A model generated the notes under the pieces. The model worked only from the letters and a program-made list of their open reading frames with translations. It did no database searches and was not told the DNA's origin. The translations under genes were made by a program, and so were the position numbers. 64,000 bases of DNA from Ophioderma brevispina. Its lineage: Eukaryota > Echinodermata > Ophiuroidea > Amphilepidida > Ophiodermatidae. Location of the stretch: assembly GCA_023653785.1 (NCBI GenBank), contig JAMKCH010012517.1:45138-109137 (forward strand), given 5' to 3'. Positions 1 through 10,569 of this stretch are shown here, piece after piece; position 1 is the stretch's first letter; every line of letters begins with the position of its first letter.

Positions 1-181
1 AAAAACAAAAATTGGTTTGATGTCTTTTACGCTTCTACATGTTGCTATTTTCAGAGGTAAAATTGCTCTAGAGGTGAGATTTATTAATCCCTCTATATCC
101 AAATTAATGTTAATCTAATTATTTCGTCTAATTTTTGTTTATGATTTATCATGTCCAATATTGTATTTATCAAATATTGTA

Positions 182-1146
182 CACACACTGGCCAAAAGTA
201 TTGCAACATGTGAAAAAGCAATTTATATTCAAAAATTGATTTAAAATTGTACCAGGAGTTCCTGACTACACATTACGTAATCCTTGTCAAAGTTGTGCTT
301 TTCAAATAGATGCTGCTCCAAGAATAAAGTAGTGCGAAAAATGTTTAATTTGATTGTCATGATTCCTAAATATGGCGGGTTAAAGGAACTGCCTAATGAT
401 AACTTGCCGATTGTGCTCCAGAAGAAATACAGGCACAGGAACGTCAAAAAGGCTGACATTTACGGGTTTATCATGGTCTACTCTAAATGTTTAGGGCGAA
501 AATCGGTTTGGTTGTATGGACCGAAAATGAGATAATGTCAATAAAAGATGGGAGCATGTTCATCACCGTTGGACTCGGGAAATTTAATGGCAAGAAAGCT
601 CACGAGTTAAATTGAAAATAACGTTTTAGTCGCACCGTTGACATTGTGCTATTTCTCATGCAATGTGAAACGCGTATTTAGACATGATTTACATAAACCA
701 CGTGAGTTATCATTCGAATTGCATTTCGTGTGTCTCCGAATTTTTCGAAGACCACTGTCTTCCATTGACTTTATCTCATTTCCGGTCCACATAACCACTA
801 TGATTTTCTCCCATATACATTTAAAGTAAACCCTATTGAACCCGTACAATTCATTAAGCGTCTGTTTTGAAGCCATTTATTTTGTTTCTGTGTCTGTATT
901 CCTTCTGGAGTGGAATCGGCAAGTTATCGTTTGCTGTTCCTTTAATCTGCCATATTTAGGGAACATAACAATCAAATTAAAAGTTTGTTCACCACCTGGG
1001 ATTCTGGGAAATAGCATCTGTATGAAAACCACAACTTTGGAATTTAATAGGTATTGTGTGGTCAAAAATCAATGGTATAATTTGAAATCAATTGGTGATT
1101 ATGAATTTCGTTTTCTGCATGTTGCAATACTTTTGGCCAGTGTGTG
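182..1146. mobile_element. 965-bp foldback element with Tc1/mariner-like ends, TA target site
   Basis: The left end CACACACTGGCCAAAAGTAT (182) and its exact inverted copy ending at 1146 are flanked by TA on both sides (180-181 and 1147-1148). The perfect terminal 29 bp continue inward as imperfect inverted arms almost to the centre. For example, left 340-530 and right 750-1010 still match in the phrases around TTTAATTTGATTGT, CCTAAATATGGC and GATAACTTGCCGATT. No transposase frame is visible, so it is a non-autonomous element, long for a miniature one. The ORFs within it are simply the two arms read on opposite strands. Confidence 0.85.
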
Positions 1147-1361
1147 TATCTGTCTTTTTTATTATGTATTATTGTCTACATTGCTGAATTCAAATACTAC
1201 TGTCATTTTCACACACAAACCGTACGCATTGATGTCACAACTGGGGGCAATTTCCGTAAAACTCGCCATTCTTTGCGCTATAAATCATACCTCTAACTCA
1301 ATTATTTGAAAAGGAGGGCTCCTTCATTAAAAAAAAACTGCATTATCTTTTGCACTTTCAG

Positions 1362-1514
1362 AATAGAATATCAAATTATCTCCGATTCTCCGTAGCAAAC
1401 ACCACGGCTATACTCGGTCCGATTTTGGAATATTGGGAACGTTTTGGACGAAGACGATTGCGTGAAATGTGGAGTGAGCATTGGAATCAATTGGGCAATT
1501 ATTTTACCAGTTAA
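1362..1514 (+). CDS. Candidate terminal exon, unknown product (51 codons)
   Basis: An acceptor-like TTTTGCACTTTCAG (AG at 1360-1361) is followed by an open frame of 50 residues ending in TAA. The frame contains SNYLRFSVANTTAILGPILE and YWERFGRRRLREMW, a composition that looks protein-like rather than random. I do not recognise a family. It is on the strand opposite to the aminopeptidase and would be the last exon of another gene, or a remnant of a mobile element. There is no other supporting exon nearby. Confidence 0.2.
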   Translation, partial: NRISNYLRFSVANTTAILGPILEYWERFGRRRLREMWSEHWNQLGNYFTS

Positions 1515-2085
1515 TTATATTTGTCTTGAAAGGCAAATCATCAATCTACAAAACTAAATCACGTAAACGTAGAAAGGTACAGGTTGCCCAAATGCAATAC
1601 AAGGTCATCATCACCAAATGGAGTGGTAGTAAATATAGAACAGACAACGTGTAGAAATTGGTAAGGTTCATCTTTTATGGAGCTCACAAAACCACTACAC
1701 AACGTTTTGATGACTTATCATGTGAGATAATCTCACATAGATTCGTTAGACTGTTAGAAGTATTTTGGTTGTGGCATGTATATTTGCCAACCAATTGAAC
1801 TGCGATATCCACAATAAACCGTAGACCATTTAGGATTGTGAATATACGAATTAAATGCTGATAATTTGTAAGATTGGCATAACCCAACTGACTCCAGGAG
1901 AAAATAATAGCTGATTAATGTGATTAATAATAAATGCTTATGTGAGTTGTGTATTTTCCGTGTGTAATAATCATACTTACCTCTTGTGTGGGAGAATTAA
2001 ATTTGTCGACTATCTCATTCTCAAAATAGAGTAATCTCCAAAAATATTCATTTATAAAGACTTTCAAAATAAATGTTTTAACATG
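1515..2085. other. Unassigned stretch
   Basis: AT-rich sequence with no recognisable exon, RNA gene or repeat. It separates the exon-like ORF from the minisatellite. Confidence 0.5.
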
Positions 2086-3632
2086 TAATTAGGAGCATGA
2101 AGTCCTTCCTCATACGGGAATGTGGTTTTATGTCAGTGCTACTCTTAGTATGTGATTAGGAGCATTGAAGTAATGTCTCATGTAGGAGTGTATTTTTATA
2201 TCAGTGTTACTCTTAGTTTCCTTGTACGTGATTAGGAACATTGAAGTCCTGCCTCATGTAGTGCTACTCTTAGTTTTCTTGTATGTGATTAGGAGCATTG
2301 AAGTCCTGTCTCATGTAGGAATGTGTTTTTATATCCGTACTACTCTTAGTTTTCTTGTATGTGATTAGAAACATTGAAGTCCTGCCTTATGTAGGAATGT
2401 GTTTTATAACAATGCTACTCTTAGTTTTCTTGTATGTGATTAGGAGCATTGAAGTCCTGTCTCATGTAGGAATGTGTTTTTATATCAGTGCTACTCTTAG
2501 TTTTCTTGTATGTGATTAGGAGCACTGAAGTCCTGCCTCATGTAGGAATGTGTTTTTATATCCGTACTACTCTTAGTTTTCTTGATGTGATTAAGGGAGC
2601 ATTGAAGTCCTGCCTCATGTAGGAATGTGTTTTTATATCAGTACTACTCTTAGTTTTCTTGTATGTGATTATGAACATTGAAGTCCTGCCTCATGTAGGA
2701 ATGTGTTTTTATATCAGTGCTACTTTTAGTTTTCTTGTATGTGATTAGGATCATTGAAGTCCTGTCTCGTGTAGGAATGTGTTTTTATATCAGTGCTACT
2801 TTTAGTTTTCTTGTATGTGATTAGAAACATTGAAGTCCTGCCTCATGTAGGAATGTGTTTTTATATCAGTGCTACTCTTAGTTTCCTTGTATGTGATTAG
2901 GAGCACTGAAGTCCTGCCTCATGTAGGAATGTGTTTTATAACAATGCTACTCTTAGTTTTCTTGTATGTGATTAGGAGTATTGAAGTCCTGTCTCATGTA
3001 GGAATGTGTTTTTATATCAGTGCTACTCTTAGTTTTCTTGTATGTGATTAGGAGCACTGAAGTCTGCCTCATGTAGGAATGTGTTATATATCAGTGGTAC
3101 TCTTAGTTTTCTTGTATGTGATTAGGAACATTGAAGTCTGCCTCATGTAGGAATGTGTTTTAAAACAATGCTACTCTTAGTTTTCTTGTATGTGATTAGG
3201 AGTATTGAAGTCCTGTCTCGTGTAGGAATGTGTTTTTATATCGGTGCTACTCTTAGTTTTCTTGTATGTGATTAGGAACATTGAAGTCTGCCTCATGTAG
3301 GAATGTGTTTTATATCAGTGCTATCTTAGTTTCTTGTATGTGATTATGAACATTGAAGTCCTGCCTCATGTAGGAATGTGTTTAAAACAATGCTACTCTT
3401 AGTTTTCTTGTATGTGATTAGGAGTATTGAAGTCCTGTCTCGTGTAGGAATGTGTTTTATATCAGTGCTACTCTTAGTTTTCTTGTATGTGATTAGGAGC
3501 ATTGAAGTCCTGCCTCATGTAGGAATGTGTTTTATATCAGTACTACTCTTAGTTTTCTTGTATGTGATTAGGAGCATTGAAGTCCTGTCTCATGTAGGAA
3601 TGTGTTTTATATCAGTACTACTCTTATTTTTT
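2086..3632. repeat. Minisatellite, about 20 copies of a 76-bp unit
   Basis: A unit containing CTACTCTTAGTTTTCTTGTA and TGTGATTAGGAGCATTGAAG repeats about every 74-77 bp through the whole block. Copies differ at fixed places: TATATCAGTGC versus TATAACAATGC versus TATATCCGTAC, GGAGCATTG versus GAAACATTG or GGAACATTG, and CTGCCTC versus CTGTCTC. One- and two-base indels are common; where copies are 75 bp the repeat reads open as a 25-residue peptide. That open frame is a by-product, not a gene. The block lies in the expected downstream intron of the aminopeptidase gene. Confidence 0.95.
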
Positions 3633-3809
3633 TTTAAGTAGGCGATAAAGGATACCTTCAAGACCAAACTAGTGCAAACTTTTACAGTAACACCCATTGT
3701 TGTGCATATCTCAGGTTCAACCAATGATATTCAAAATGATGATCTGATCGCTTGCTCTGAAAGGTTGATGACGAGTACGTACGGAGCAGTGTTGAATAAT
3801 GTCTTCAAC

Positions 3810-3918
<109 letters not shown>

Positions 3919-3938
3919 CTACAAATGGAATGGTGATA

Positions 3939-4147
3939 TTAGGGAGACAGTTGAATAATTCATTAGCTTATAATGAGCTCTTATAGTTATTTAAATTAAT
4001 TAATATTCATATCCTTTGTTATTCTAGTGGATTACCCTTCATTTGCATAAATTAATATTCATATCCTTTACTGGACCGTTAGGGAGACAGTAAATGTCTC
4101 CCTAACGTATTCATTAGTACATAACAAAGATCAGTGTCTCCCTAAGG
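3939..4147. repeat. Foldback built on the phrase TTAGGGAGACAG
   Basis: TTAGGGAGACAGT occurs at about 3938 and again at 4079-4091, and the reverse form TGTCTCCCTAA occurs at 4095-4105 and about 4135-4145. The central pair makes a perfect 13-bp hairpin (4077-4089 with 4095-4107, 5-base loop). A direct repeat, TTAATATTCATATCCTTT, occurs near 4003 and 4052. It may be a small miniature element or a rearranged copy of one. Confidence 0.5.
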
Positions 4148-4456
4148 TGCGATATAGGGTTATATTATATATAATAACCGTTGGGAGTGGTCAAATTACA
4201 GTGTAAATGAAAAAGTTGCATTGACCTTGGTAAAAAAGGAAAAATACTTCATTTCGATTTTTTTACATGGGCGATATATTTCCAAAAATTTACAAATGGT
4301 ATCAGAATGAAACCTGAAATCAGTACTTTTAATAACTTAAACAGCCTTAGAATACTACACTATTCCATCACAAACCCCTAAAATATGTGTGAAAATATTT
4401 GAATCTTAGAAAAAGCGTACACACAGCTGTGATAAACGTAAAACAAATGCTCTTAC

Positions 4457-4593
4457 GTATGTCAGGGATGCCCACAGATCGTCGCTATTTGTATTGCCAA
4501 AAGCATGCAGTTTCCAATCAAGTAGTCTGCGAGGCCTTGTAAGAAAACCTCCTCAGTTAAGATATTGTCCAGCATACGAATGATAGCAGCGCC
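4457..4593 (-). CDS. M1 aminopeptidase exon 7, with a second one-base frame break
   Basis: Acceptor GTAATCAG and donor GTAAGA enclose 137 bp. The start reads GAAIIRMLDNILTEEVFLQG and LADYL, completing SYSKG from exon 6. The end, in another frame, reads KLHAFGNTNSDDLWASLTY, which is the expected H-A-[FY]-G-N-x-x-[ST]-D-D-L-W block. Phase 0 in and out requires 138 bp, so one base is missing between about 4514 and 4521. The uncorrected frame runs into a stop near the end of the exon. Further exons, which should encode the WTLQMGYP region and the C-terminal helical domain, were not found in 1-4456. Confidence 0.86.
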
Positions 4594-4634
4594 CTGATTA
4601 CAAAGACCAAGGAGGGTTTTTAAGAGAAAGAGCA

Positions 4635-4659
4635 GTGTGTGTGTGTGTGTGTGTGTGTG
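4635..4659. repeat. (GT)n microsatellite in intron 6
   Basis: Twelve and a half pure GT repeats, 42 bases from the acceptor of exon 7 on the minus strand (read there as CA). Confidence 0.95.
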
Positions 4660-5512
4660 AGTTACCTTTATACAAATACATATGAAACCCACACAGAGAT
4701 TATACAATGAATTTGTCAAGTATCCAATGACATTCAATTTGCTTGAATATCCTTATATCTTACATCAATACTGGTTGAACGTGATTAGGTTTAGTATCGA
4801 GTTTGTTTAGTATCTTTAAAACACACGGTTACTATATTATCGATGTGGTCAAGCCAAACTTCGCGTTTGAATGACTAACACGAGGCGGTCTCTGAAATGA
4901 AGGCACTTAGGAGAAATAAATAAAAGTAGCAGTTTGGAGTCACTCATTTTGAAGATGTAAGACTGCTGTAATGATTATGTCCCCCATATTGGCAGCATTA
5001 AGTGTACAATGAAATGCCTGTATTGTGTGGGTTCTGATTTTGATGCAGTCAGTTCTCAGTACCTGTAAAATTACTTTAACTAATGGGTTCATTCTGAAAG
5101 TAAAGTACCGTTTACTCTATGTGGTTGTAAATTGCCGCAAAGTTTGCAAATACTTATGTTATAAATGTTTATACATCTCAGCCAAAAATATATCATCATA
5201 TTTCCCAACATCTTGCCCATCAGGAATAAACACTGTATTTCCAAGAAATCTGAATTGTTTTTAAAACATGCCTTTTCACGCCAACTTAACCAACCCCTCG
5301 TACCAAATATGTCATATAGGCACACGTCATTTAGACTGTAAAACCTCGCAATGTCTATAAAGTACGTACACATATACATATCATCTTCTTTTATTGCAAA
5401 TATGAATCACACTAATCCGCACATAGAAATATTATAATTACAATCTACATGCAATAAATTTGCTTCAATTGACAACTTCTTATAATTAAACTGTCGAGCT
5501 TTATGTACCTAC

Positions 5513-5661
5513 CTTACTGTAAGAAATGGTATCAAATATTTCATTCAATTCATTGATGTCTTTCTTCTTGGGGAGTTAACCGGCACTCGAACTGGATGTG
5601 AAGTTCCCAGAGCGTCTAAAGTAAAAACGTAGTGCAGGTCCTCTAATATGAATTGTTTTCG
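5513..5661 (-). CDS. M1 aminopeptidase exon 6, with a one-base frame break
   Basis: Acceptor TTCTGCTAG and donor GTAGGT enclose 149 bp. The first part reads RKQFILEDLHYVFTLDALGT and SHPVRVPVNSP; the last part reads DINELNEIFDTISYSK in the next frame. Both are typical of the family block that follows the zinc site (LDALxTSHPVxVPV...EIFDTISYSKG). The exon enters and should leave in phase 0, but 149 is one less than 150. The break lies between about 5560 and 5573, in a run of CCCC-AAGAAGAAA on the coding strand. Without correction translation stops inside this exon. This is either a real inactivating deletion or an indel error of sequencing or assembly. Confidence 0.88.
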
Positions 5662-7037
5662 CTAGCAGAAGAGAAATTTATGAACATGGTGATATTAAAA
5701 ACAAAATATTAAAGAAATATAGCGTTCACTGAACGTTTGTGTCGTTTGCCTTCGCGGTTTGTGAATTGAGTCAACGGTCACATTATGGTCACCAACATGT
5801 GGGACACTAACTACCCAAGGACCATGTATCAACATATCATGAAAATGTGCTCACGCGTGTGGAAACAGTGAGCAATTATGTTTAGGGTTAACATTTTACC
5901 ATAGACACAATCACAGCCACAGAGACAGATAAACATACTACCAAAGCAATGCCGCTTGCCTGGCAGACGACACAAAATGACTACATGTATCAGAACTGAT
6001 TAGCTCGTGGGTTTAACGTTTAAATCTAATACAAAATATGAACATTTTTTTAGACATCAGCATTTGATTCTTATTGGTCAACAGGCTAATTAATGTATTC
6101 CCTGTTTGCCTGATAAAAAAATTTAGGCCTACTATACGTATATTAAAATATGTGTATGTAATGATCTTATGCGTCTGTGAAAGCGATTGCTCTGGTACAG
6201 CCCCCTCTGAGGAGCATATCCAATATGGCCTTGTTTGAACAACACATTTGTCTGACTGCTACTGGCACTGCTTGATATATTAATTTATTCCTATGTTCCT
6301 CATGTACAAATGCATTTTCAAACCCACCTGTGTGTTTCAGACAATGGTGATTATTGAAGTCTTTCAAAGAGGTAAGTTAAAGCCTTTCCCCAACCAATTA
6401 CCTACAGTGGCTACTTTGCAGAATTCAACAACTGTGCACTACCTAGCAACTTAATCACTGTGGCCATGACAGCCTGGTCTAGGATTGTTTTTAGGGCATT
6501 GTAGCTGAAACTGTAGCAGGTCTATAATTGCTCTGTTATAATGGCTGAGTTGCTATGCAGTTAGTGATTTTGTACTTTGTAGGCCTCCATAGAGACAGAC
6601 CTAGTCTAGAGCTACCTTTCTGGCTTTACTTATTCGTTATCCCCTGTTCTATGCAATACAAACACTATGCTACGACACCAAACCATAGGTATTTTCCTGC
6701 GTGAGCAAACGGGGAGGTGGTAACTAATAGTAGTATAGAGTGTGTGTGAATTAACGTAAAACCTTCAACTCTGAAAGTATATAACCATTTCAACGCTGGT
6801 AAATTCTGTAACAGGTTATAACAAATGGTAAAAGAGAGACTATGGCCTTACTCCAAAAAAGAGTGGAAATTTCACTCCTTTCAATACTTTTTTGAGTGAG
6901 CCTAGTAGTCACTCTTTTAAAGTGAATTATTATGTATGAATTGGAAATTGTGGAAATATTTGACCTCGGCCTGACTATAGGTCACCCTACAGGGCCGGTT
7001 TGGTAAGTAGCCACAGATTACGCAACATTTCACTCAC
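5662..7037 (-). other. Intron 5 of the aminopeptidase gene
   Basis: Lies between the perfect donor GTGAGTG (GT at 7036-7037) and acceptor TGCTAG (AG at 5662-5663). No exon, RNA or clear repeat was recognised. A short open frame at 6167-6367 on the minus strand has no family resemblance and no convincing splice sites. Confidence 0.8.
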
Positions 7038-7151
7038 CATTTCCCATGTAGGTTCGGTATAGTCCACACCTAAATACTCAACATAACTTGCAAAGCCTTC
7101 ATTCAGCCACAGATCATCCCACCATTTTGGCGTAACCAAGTTACCAAACCA
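7038..7151 (-). CDS. M1 aminopeptidase exon 5: third zinc ligand
   Basis: A 114-bp exon of exactly 38 codons, phase 0 to phase 0. The acceptor is ATCGAAG, with a rather weak pyrimidine tract, and the donor is a perfect GTGAGTG. It reads [20 protein letters not shown], then [27 protein letters not shown] carries the third zinc ligand (Glu453), giving HExxH-x18-E when joined to exon 4. This is the most conserved stretch of the M1 family and it is intact. Reading on past the donor gives an unrelated tail, which supports the splice call. Confidence 0.97.
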
Positions 7152-7271
7152 CTTCGATATAAAGAGTGAGCATCGGAAATAAAGATACAAAACAGAGGTT
7201 ATACATCAAACATATCACAACACATGACAGCTTATGGAAAATATAACAAGGTGAAAGATAATATAATGTAT

Positions 7272-7319
7272 AAATACTACATAGTTTATAATTTCCACGA
7301 TATACACTATGTAGTATTT
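7272..7319. repeat. Perfect 14-bp inverted repeat
   Basis: AAATACTACATAGT at 7272-7285 is repeated inverted at 7306-7319 with a 20-bp loop, inside intron 4. It could form a cruciform or be the end of a decayed miniature element. Confidence 0.7.
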
Positions 7320-7395
7320 GTTTTATCACTGTGACTCTGGGGACGAGGTTGTAGGGAAACAGTTCGAACTATTTCCCTCGAGAAATAGCACTTGT

Positions 7396-8147
7396 ATTTG
7401 GTACAGTGACATCACACTCTTAAGCTGACTCAGAGATTTTCCGAAGTCGGTGCCCTCAATTTAAAAAAAATCGTGTTTTGCATATAGTTAATGCTTGTCC
7501 ATATACTAATCACTGTGTGAAATAGCTTAACTCAAATCAAAGTCCTTCATGTAGAAAATCACAACTTTGTTACAAAATTCCGGATCCTGAATATGTGTTA
7601 TACAAAGTATCCTATGGCACTGTTATACTACACATAAATGTTTACTGCATCAAAACGAAAAATCCGATTCATCTCAAACTTCTAGTTGGCTATTTTTAAT
7701 TAATACACAAAAAAATCATATTTGGAAATCTCTGAGTTAGCCTTTATTCCACCTTCCAGACCAGTGCTTTCAGAACAATAGCAATGGTATGCAAATACAA
7801 AAGACAACACACTGGCAGTGTGCTTTCAAAATTATTGCCAAAAGCATGCCAGGTGGCTGGTGGACGCAATGCTAGTTTAGTGCAGTGACATCCCACTCTT
7901 AATCCACCTTCCACCTGGCATAATCACACTGCTTCCAGAACAATAGCAATGGTATACAAATAAAAAGACAACACACTGGCAGTGTGATTTCAATGTCACT
8001 GCCAAAAGCATGCCAAGTAAAAGGTGGATGTAATGCTAGTTTGGTACAGTGACATCACACTCTTAATCCACCTTCCACCTGACTCGATTTCGACACAATT
8101 TGAAAGCACACTGCCAGTGTACTGACTTTCAATTTGCATACCATTGT
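7396..8147. repeat. Diverged tandem/inverted repeat cluster in intron 4
   Basis: The phrase CAGTGACATCACACTCTTAA occurs near 7402, 7882 (one change) and 8046. The block CCACCTTCC...AGAACAATAGCAATGGTAT starts near 7748 and 7904, and the CCACCTTCCACCTG part appears again near 8068, spacing about 156-164 bp. An inverted copy of the middle part (ACACTGGCAGTGTGCTTTC at about 7808-7826) is found at 8101-8119. The cluster thus has two direct copies and a terminal inverted piece, and would fold back on itself. Confidence 0.75.
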
Positions 8148-8857
8148 TAAAGATTGGAAAGCAATGTGCGTACGCCATGTAGAATGTCATTTTCAATTTT
8201 GCATAGAAATATGCAAATATGCACATGTACAATTGTACACATACCACACTTTTAAATATTAAAAAATGACTGATGAGATTTGTATTTTGTTGCCTCTTAC
8301 CCTTGTTTTATATCACAGAAATCATTTAACTCGTTTCCTATAGTGATATAATATTGTCCAGTATCAGTAAGTTGTTTACCATATTTGCTATTAACTTCTT
8401 TGATTAACCTTGCATTCAAGAATGCGGGGTGTTGAAAGTTGCACCAATGGTGTTGAACTTTTTGGAATTCAATACAAGAAATAAACTTAACATTTTGTGT
8501 TAAGACAATAATTTGCCAATTTGATAGAAGTATGACTAGACAAGATTGTATTTGATTTTGCTCTGGAAGGAAAAAAGGTCTCCAAGTTCAGTAAGTAAAA
8601 AAGCCAGATATTTACAAAAAAAAATTGTTGGAAAATCTACTTTTACCAGTACAGCTAATTTTAATGACACCAATAACACTTGGTGTTATAGTGTTAAATA
8701 ATTTTACTCAAATTGTGTAGATTCTAAACCCGTTAGCGTAAGACCATAACGCTGAAAGTGTTATGTTTGAATCGTTCACCAGATTCTGTTTAGGACAACA
8801 CCATCCGTGTCACTATTATAACCCCAATGACAATGTACTCGTCCGCCTCTTTTTTAC

Positions 8858-9012
8858 CTGATGAGCCAGTTCATGTGATACCACAACGGACACTTGTTGC
8901 TTATTGCTAGCAGAATTGACACGAGGGTCATATAATAACGTAGTTTCACGGTATAGAATCAGACCCCAATTCTCCATGGCTCCAGCAGCAAAGTCCGGTA
9001 TTGCAATCATAT
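8858..9012 (-). CDS. M1 aminopeptidase exon 4: GAMEN motif and HELAH zinc site
   Basis: A 155-bp exon, two bases (AT) plus 51 codons, with acceptor TTTTGTAG and donor GTAAAA. It opens with [22 protein letters not shown] is the exopeptidase motif that holds the free N-terminus of the substrate. It ends with VSHELAHQ, the HExxH zinc-binding and catalytic Glu signature (His430, Glu431, His434 from the chosen ATG). All expected catalytic residues of this part are intact. Between the two motifs are [11 protein letters not shown] and [10 protein letters not shown], the usual linker of aminopeptidase N. Confidence 0.97.
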
Positions 9013-9329
9013 CTACAAAATAATTAAAAGTTTTAACCATGTTAACGATATTCAGTTGACGAATAAAAGAGGCATCTCATATTTTTTTTTAAATTTTGTT
9101 TAATGGTTCAACGCATATCCTAGAACACAATCGTTTTCCCAACAATAGGCGGCGCAAGTATCCAGTAGGTGCAAAAATGTCTCTCAGGCAAAAAATGTCC
9201 TGGTCGCAGGACGAAAGGATGCAAAAAGAGCGTGATTTACTTTGGATGTCAATTTTTTCCTCCCTAATTTTCCCTCACATTTTTCCCGAGGATTCCCCTC
9301 TGCCACCACGTTGACTACGCCCTTGAAAA

Positions 9330-9562
9330 TTTCAGTTGATTCTGGTGGCGCGTGTCTGTGGAAAGACTTTTAAAATGACCCATAGACTATATTGTGTTGA
9401 GTGTTCTGTCTGTTTCACAAAATTTGTTTGTTTTCGCAGAGACGAGCGAATCTGCACGTAAATACACATAAAAGACAACGGTTCAGATTATACAAGAATT
9501 TCATCTTTTTTGGGTAAGTCGGGTGACCGTGGATCACGCAATGCCCCTATAAGTAAACCACT
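9330..9562 (-). repeat. Interspersed repeat copy, related to the 57.35-kb TTAA element
   Basis: On the minus strand this reads AGGGGCATTGCGTGATCCAC, then CGACTTACCCAAAAAAGATG, then ATAATCTGAACCGTT. These match in order the start of the element at 57354 (GGGGCATTTCGTGATCCACAG, CGACTTACCTAAAAAG, ATCATCTGAACCGTT). The far end is too diverged to place exactly. Confidence 0.65.
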
Positions 9563-10400
9563 GCTCTTCTACATGAGCCTTTAGACGATTGTCACAAAAA
9601 GATGGCATACATAAATCATCGCAAACAATAACCGTACGGCAAGACGAGAGGGCATATGAAAGCCAATTTTCACATCATGCTCATTGCAATTGAGAGATAA
9701 GAGCACTTCAAGATTTCCACCGTTTTAACATACAAGAAAGGCACCCAATCCCTGAGGTGCTGACGCTGTGTTGAGTATATATGTTATGAAGTTCACGTGT
9801 CACTCAATGCCTTTTATCAGAATTGTCTTTAACTAGCGCAGTTTCATATGTGACATTTTGGTATATATCATCAGGAATTAAAATATTGAATGCCAGATTG
9901 AGTAGTCCTGTCAGAACTGCAGAAAAGAATCTTCCTTGTGTGCAAAGGTATCTCCCTATCCTTTGCCAACATATATCCATTTTCTATGGGCAATGCTCGT
10001 CCGCACAAATGTTTTGCGCAGCCCAACTTCTTCTAGAAATATTATATCATAAAACCATAATGTTGCTAACACAAATATATTTAACAACCTTAATTCATGA
10101 GTGGCAGAGATTGCTGGATCGTTCACCTTTTCCTTTACTAAATGTCATCACTTTTAGACTGAACAAGTGCCAAAGGTCACCGGACTGGGACTATCAATTC
10201 AAATAAATGGTTATTGTAATCACTGATTTGTACTCAACCATACAATAGAATTGGACTTGGGCAAAATTAATACATCTGTTGCTTTTTCAATACCTTCACA
10301 TAAATGAGAGATGGTCCAGACATTAGTGGAATCTAGTGTAACAGTTGTCGAATCAGGGTCTTACCTTTATGTGAGCAGCACGAAGCGTTTATAATCCGAA

Positions 10401-10473
10401 TTCTAACCCTAGCACTAAGCTTAACTGTAATCCTAAACCCTAACCTATCCCTAACCCTAAATCTTAACCCTAG
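10401..10473. repeat. Degenerate interstitial telomere-like repeat
   Basis: About twelve imperfect CCCTAA units (TAACCCTAG, CCTAAACCCTAACC, CCCTAACCCTAAA and similar) within 73 bp. This is an interstitial tract, not a chromosome end. It lies in intron 3. Confidence 0.8.
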
Positions 10474-10569
10474 AATTTTATACTCTTGTTTAAACGAAGG
10501 TTGAACGGAAAGCAGGGCAGATGTTGAAATTGATGTCTCACGTTGTATTACTGAGCTATTGACCGTGAT

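Noticed and set aside
2869..3641. Open frames repeating LLLVFLYVIRSIEVL
   Set aside because: They arise where minisatellite units are 75 bp long by chance; frames break in other units and there is no start or splice context.
10397..10475. Chromosome end (telomere)
   Set aside because: The CCCTAA units are few, degenerate and flanked by gene sequence on both sides.
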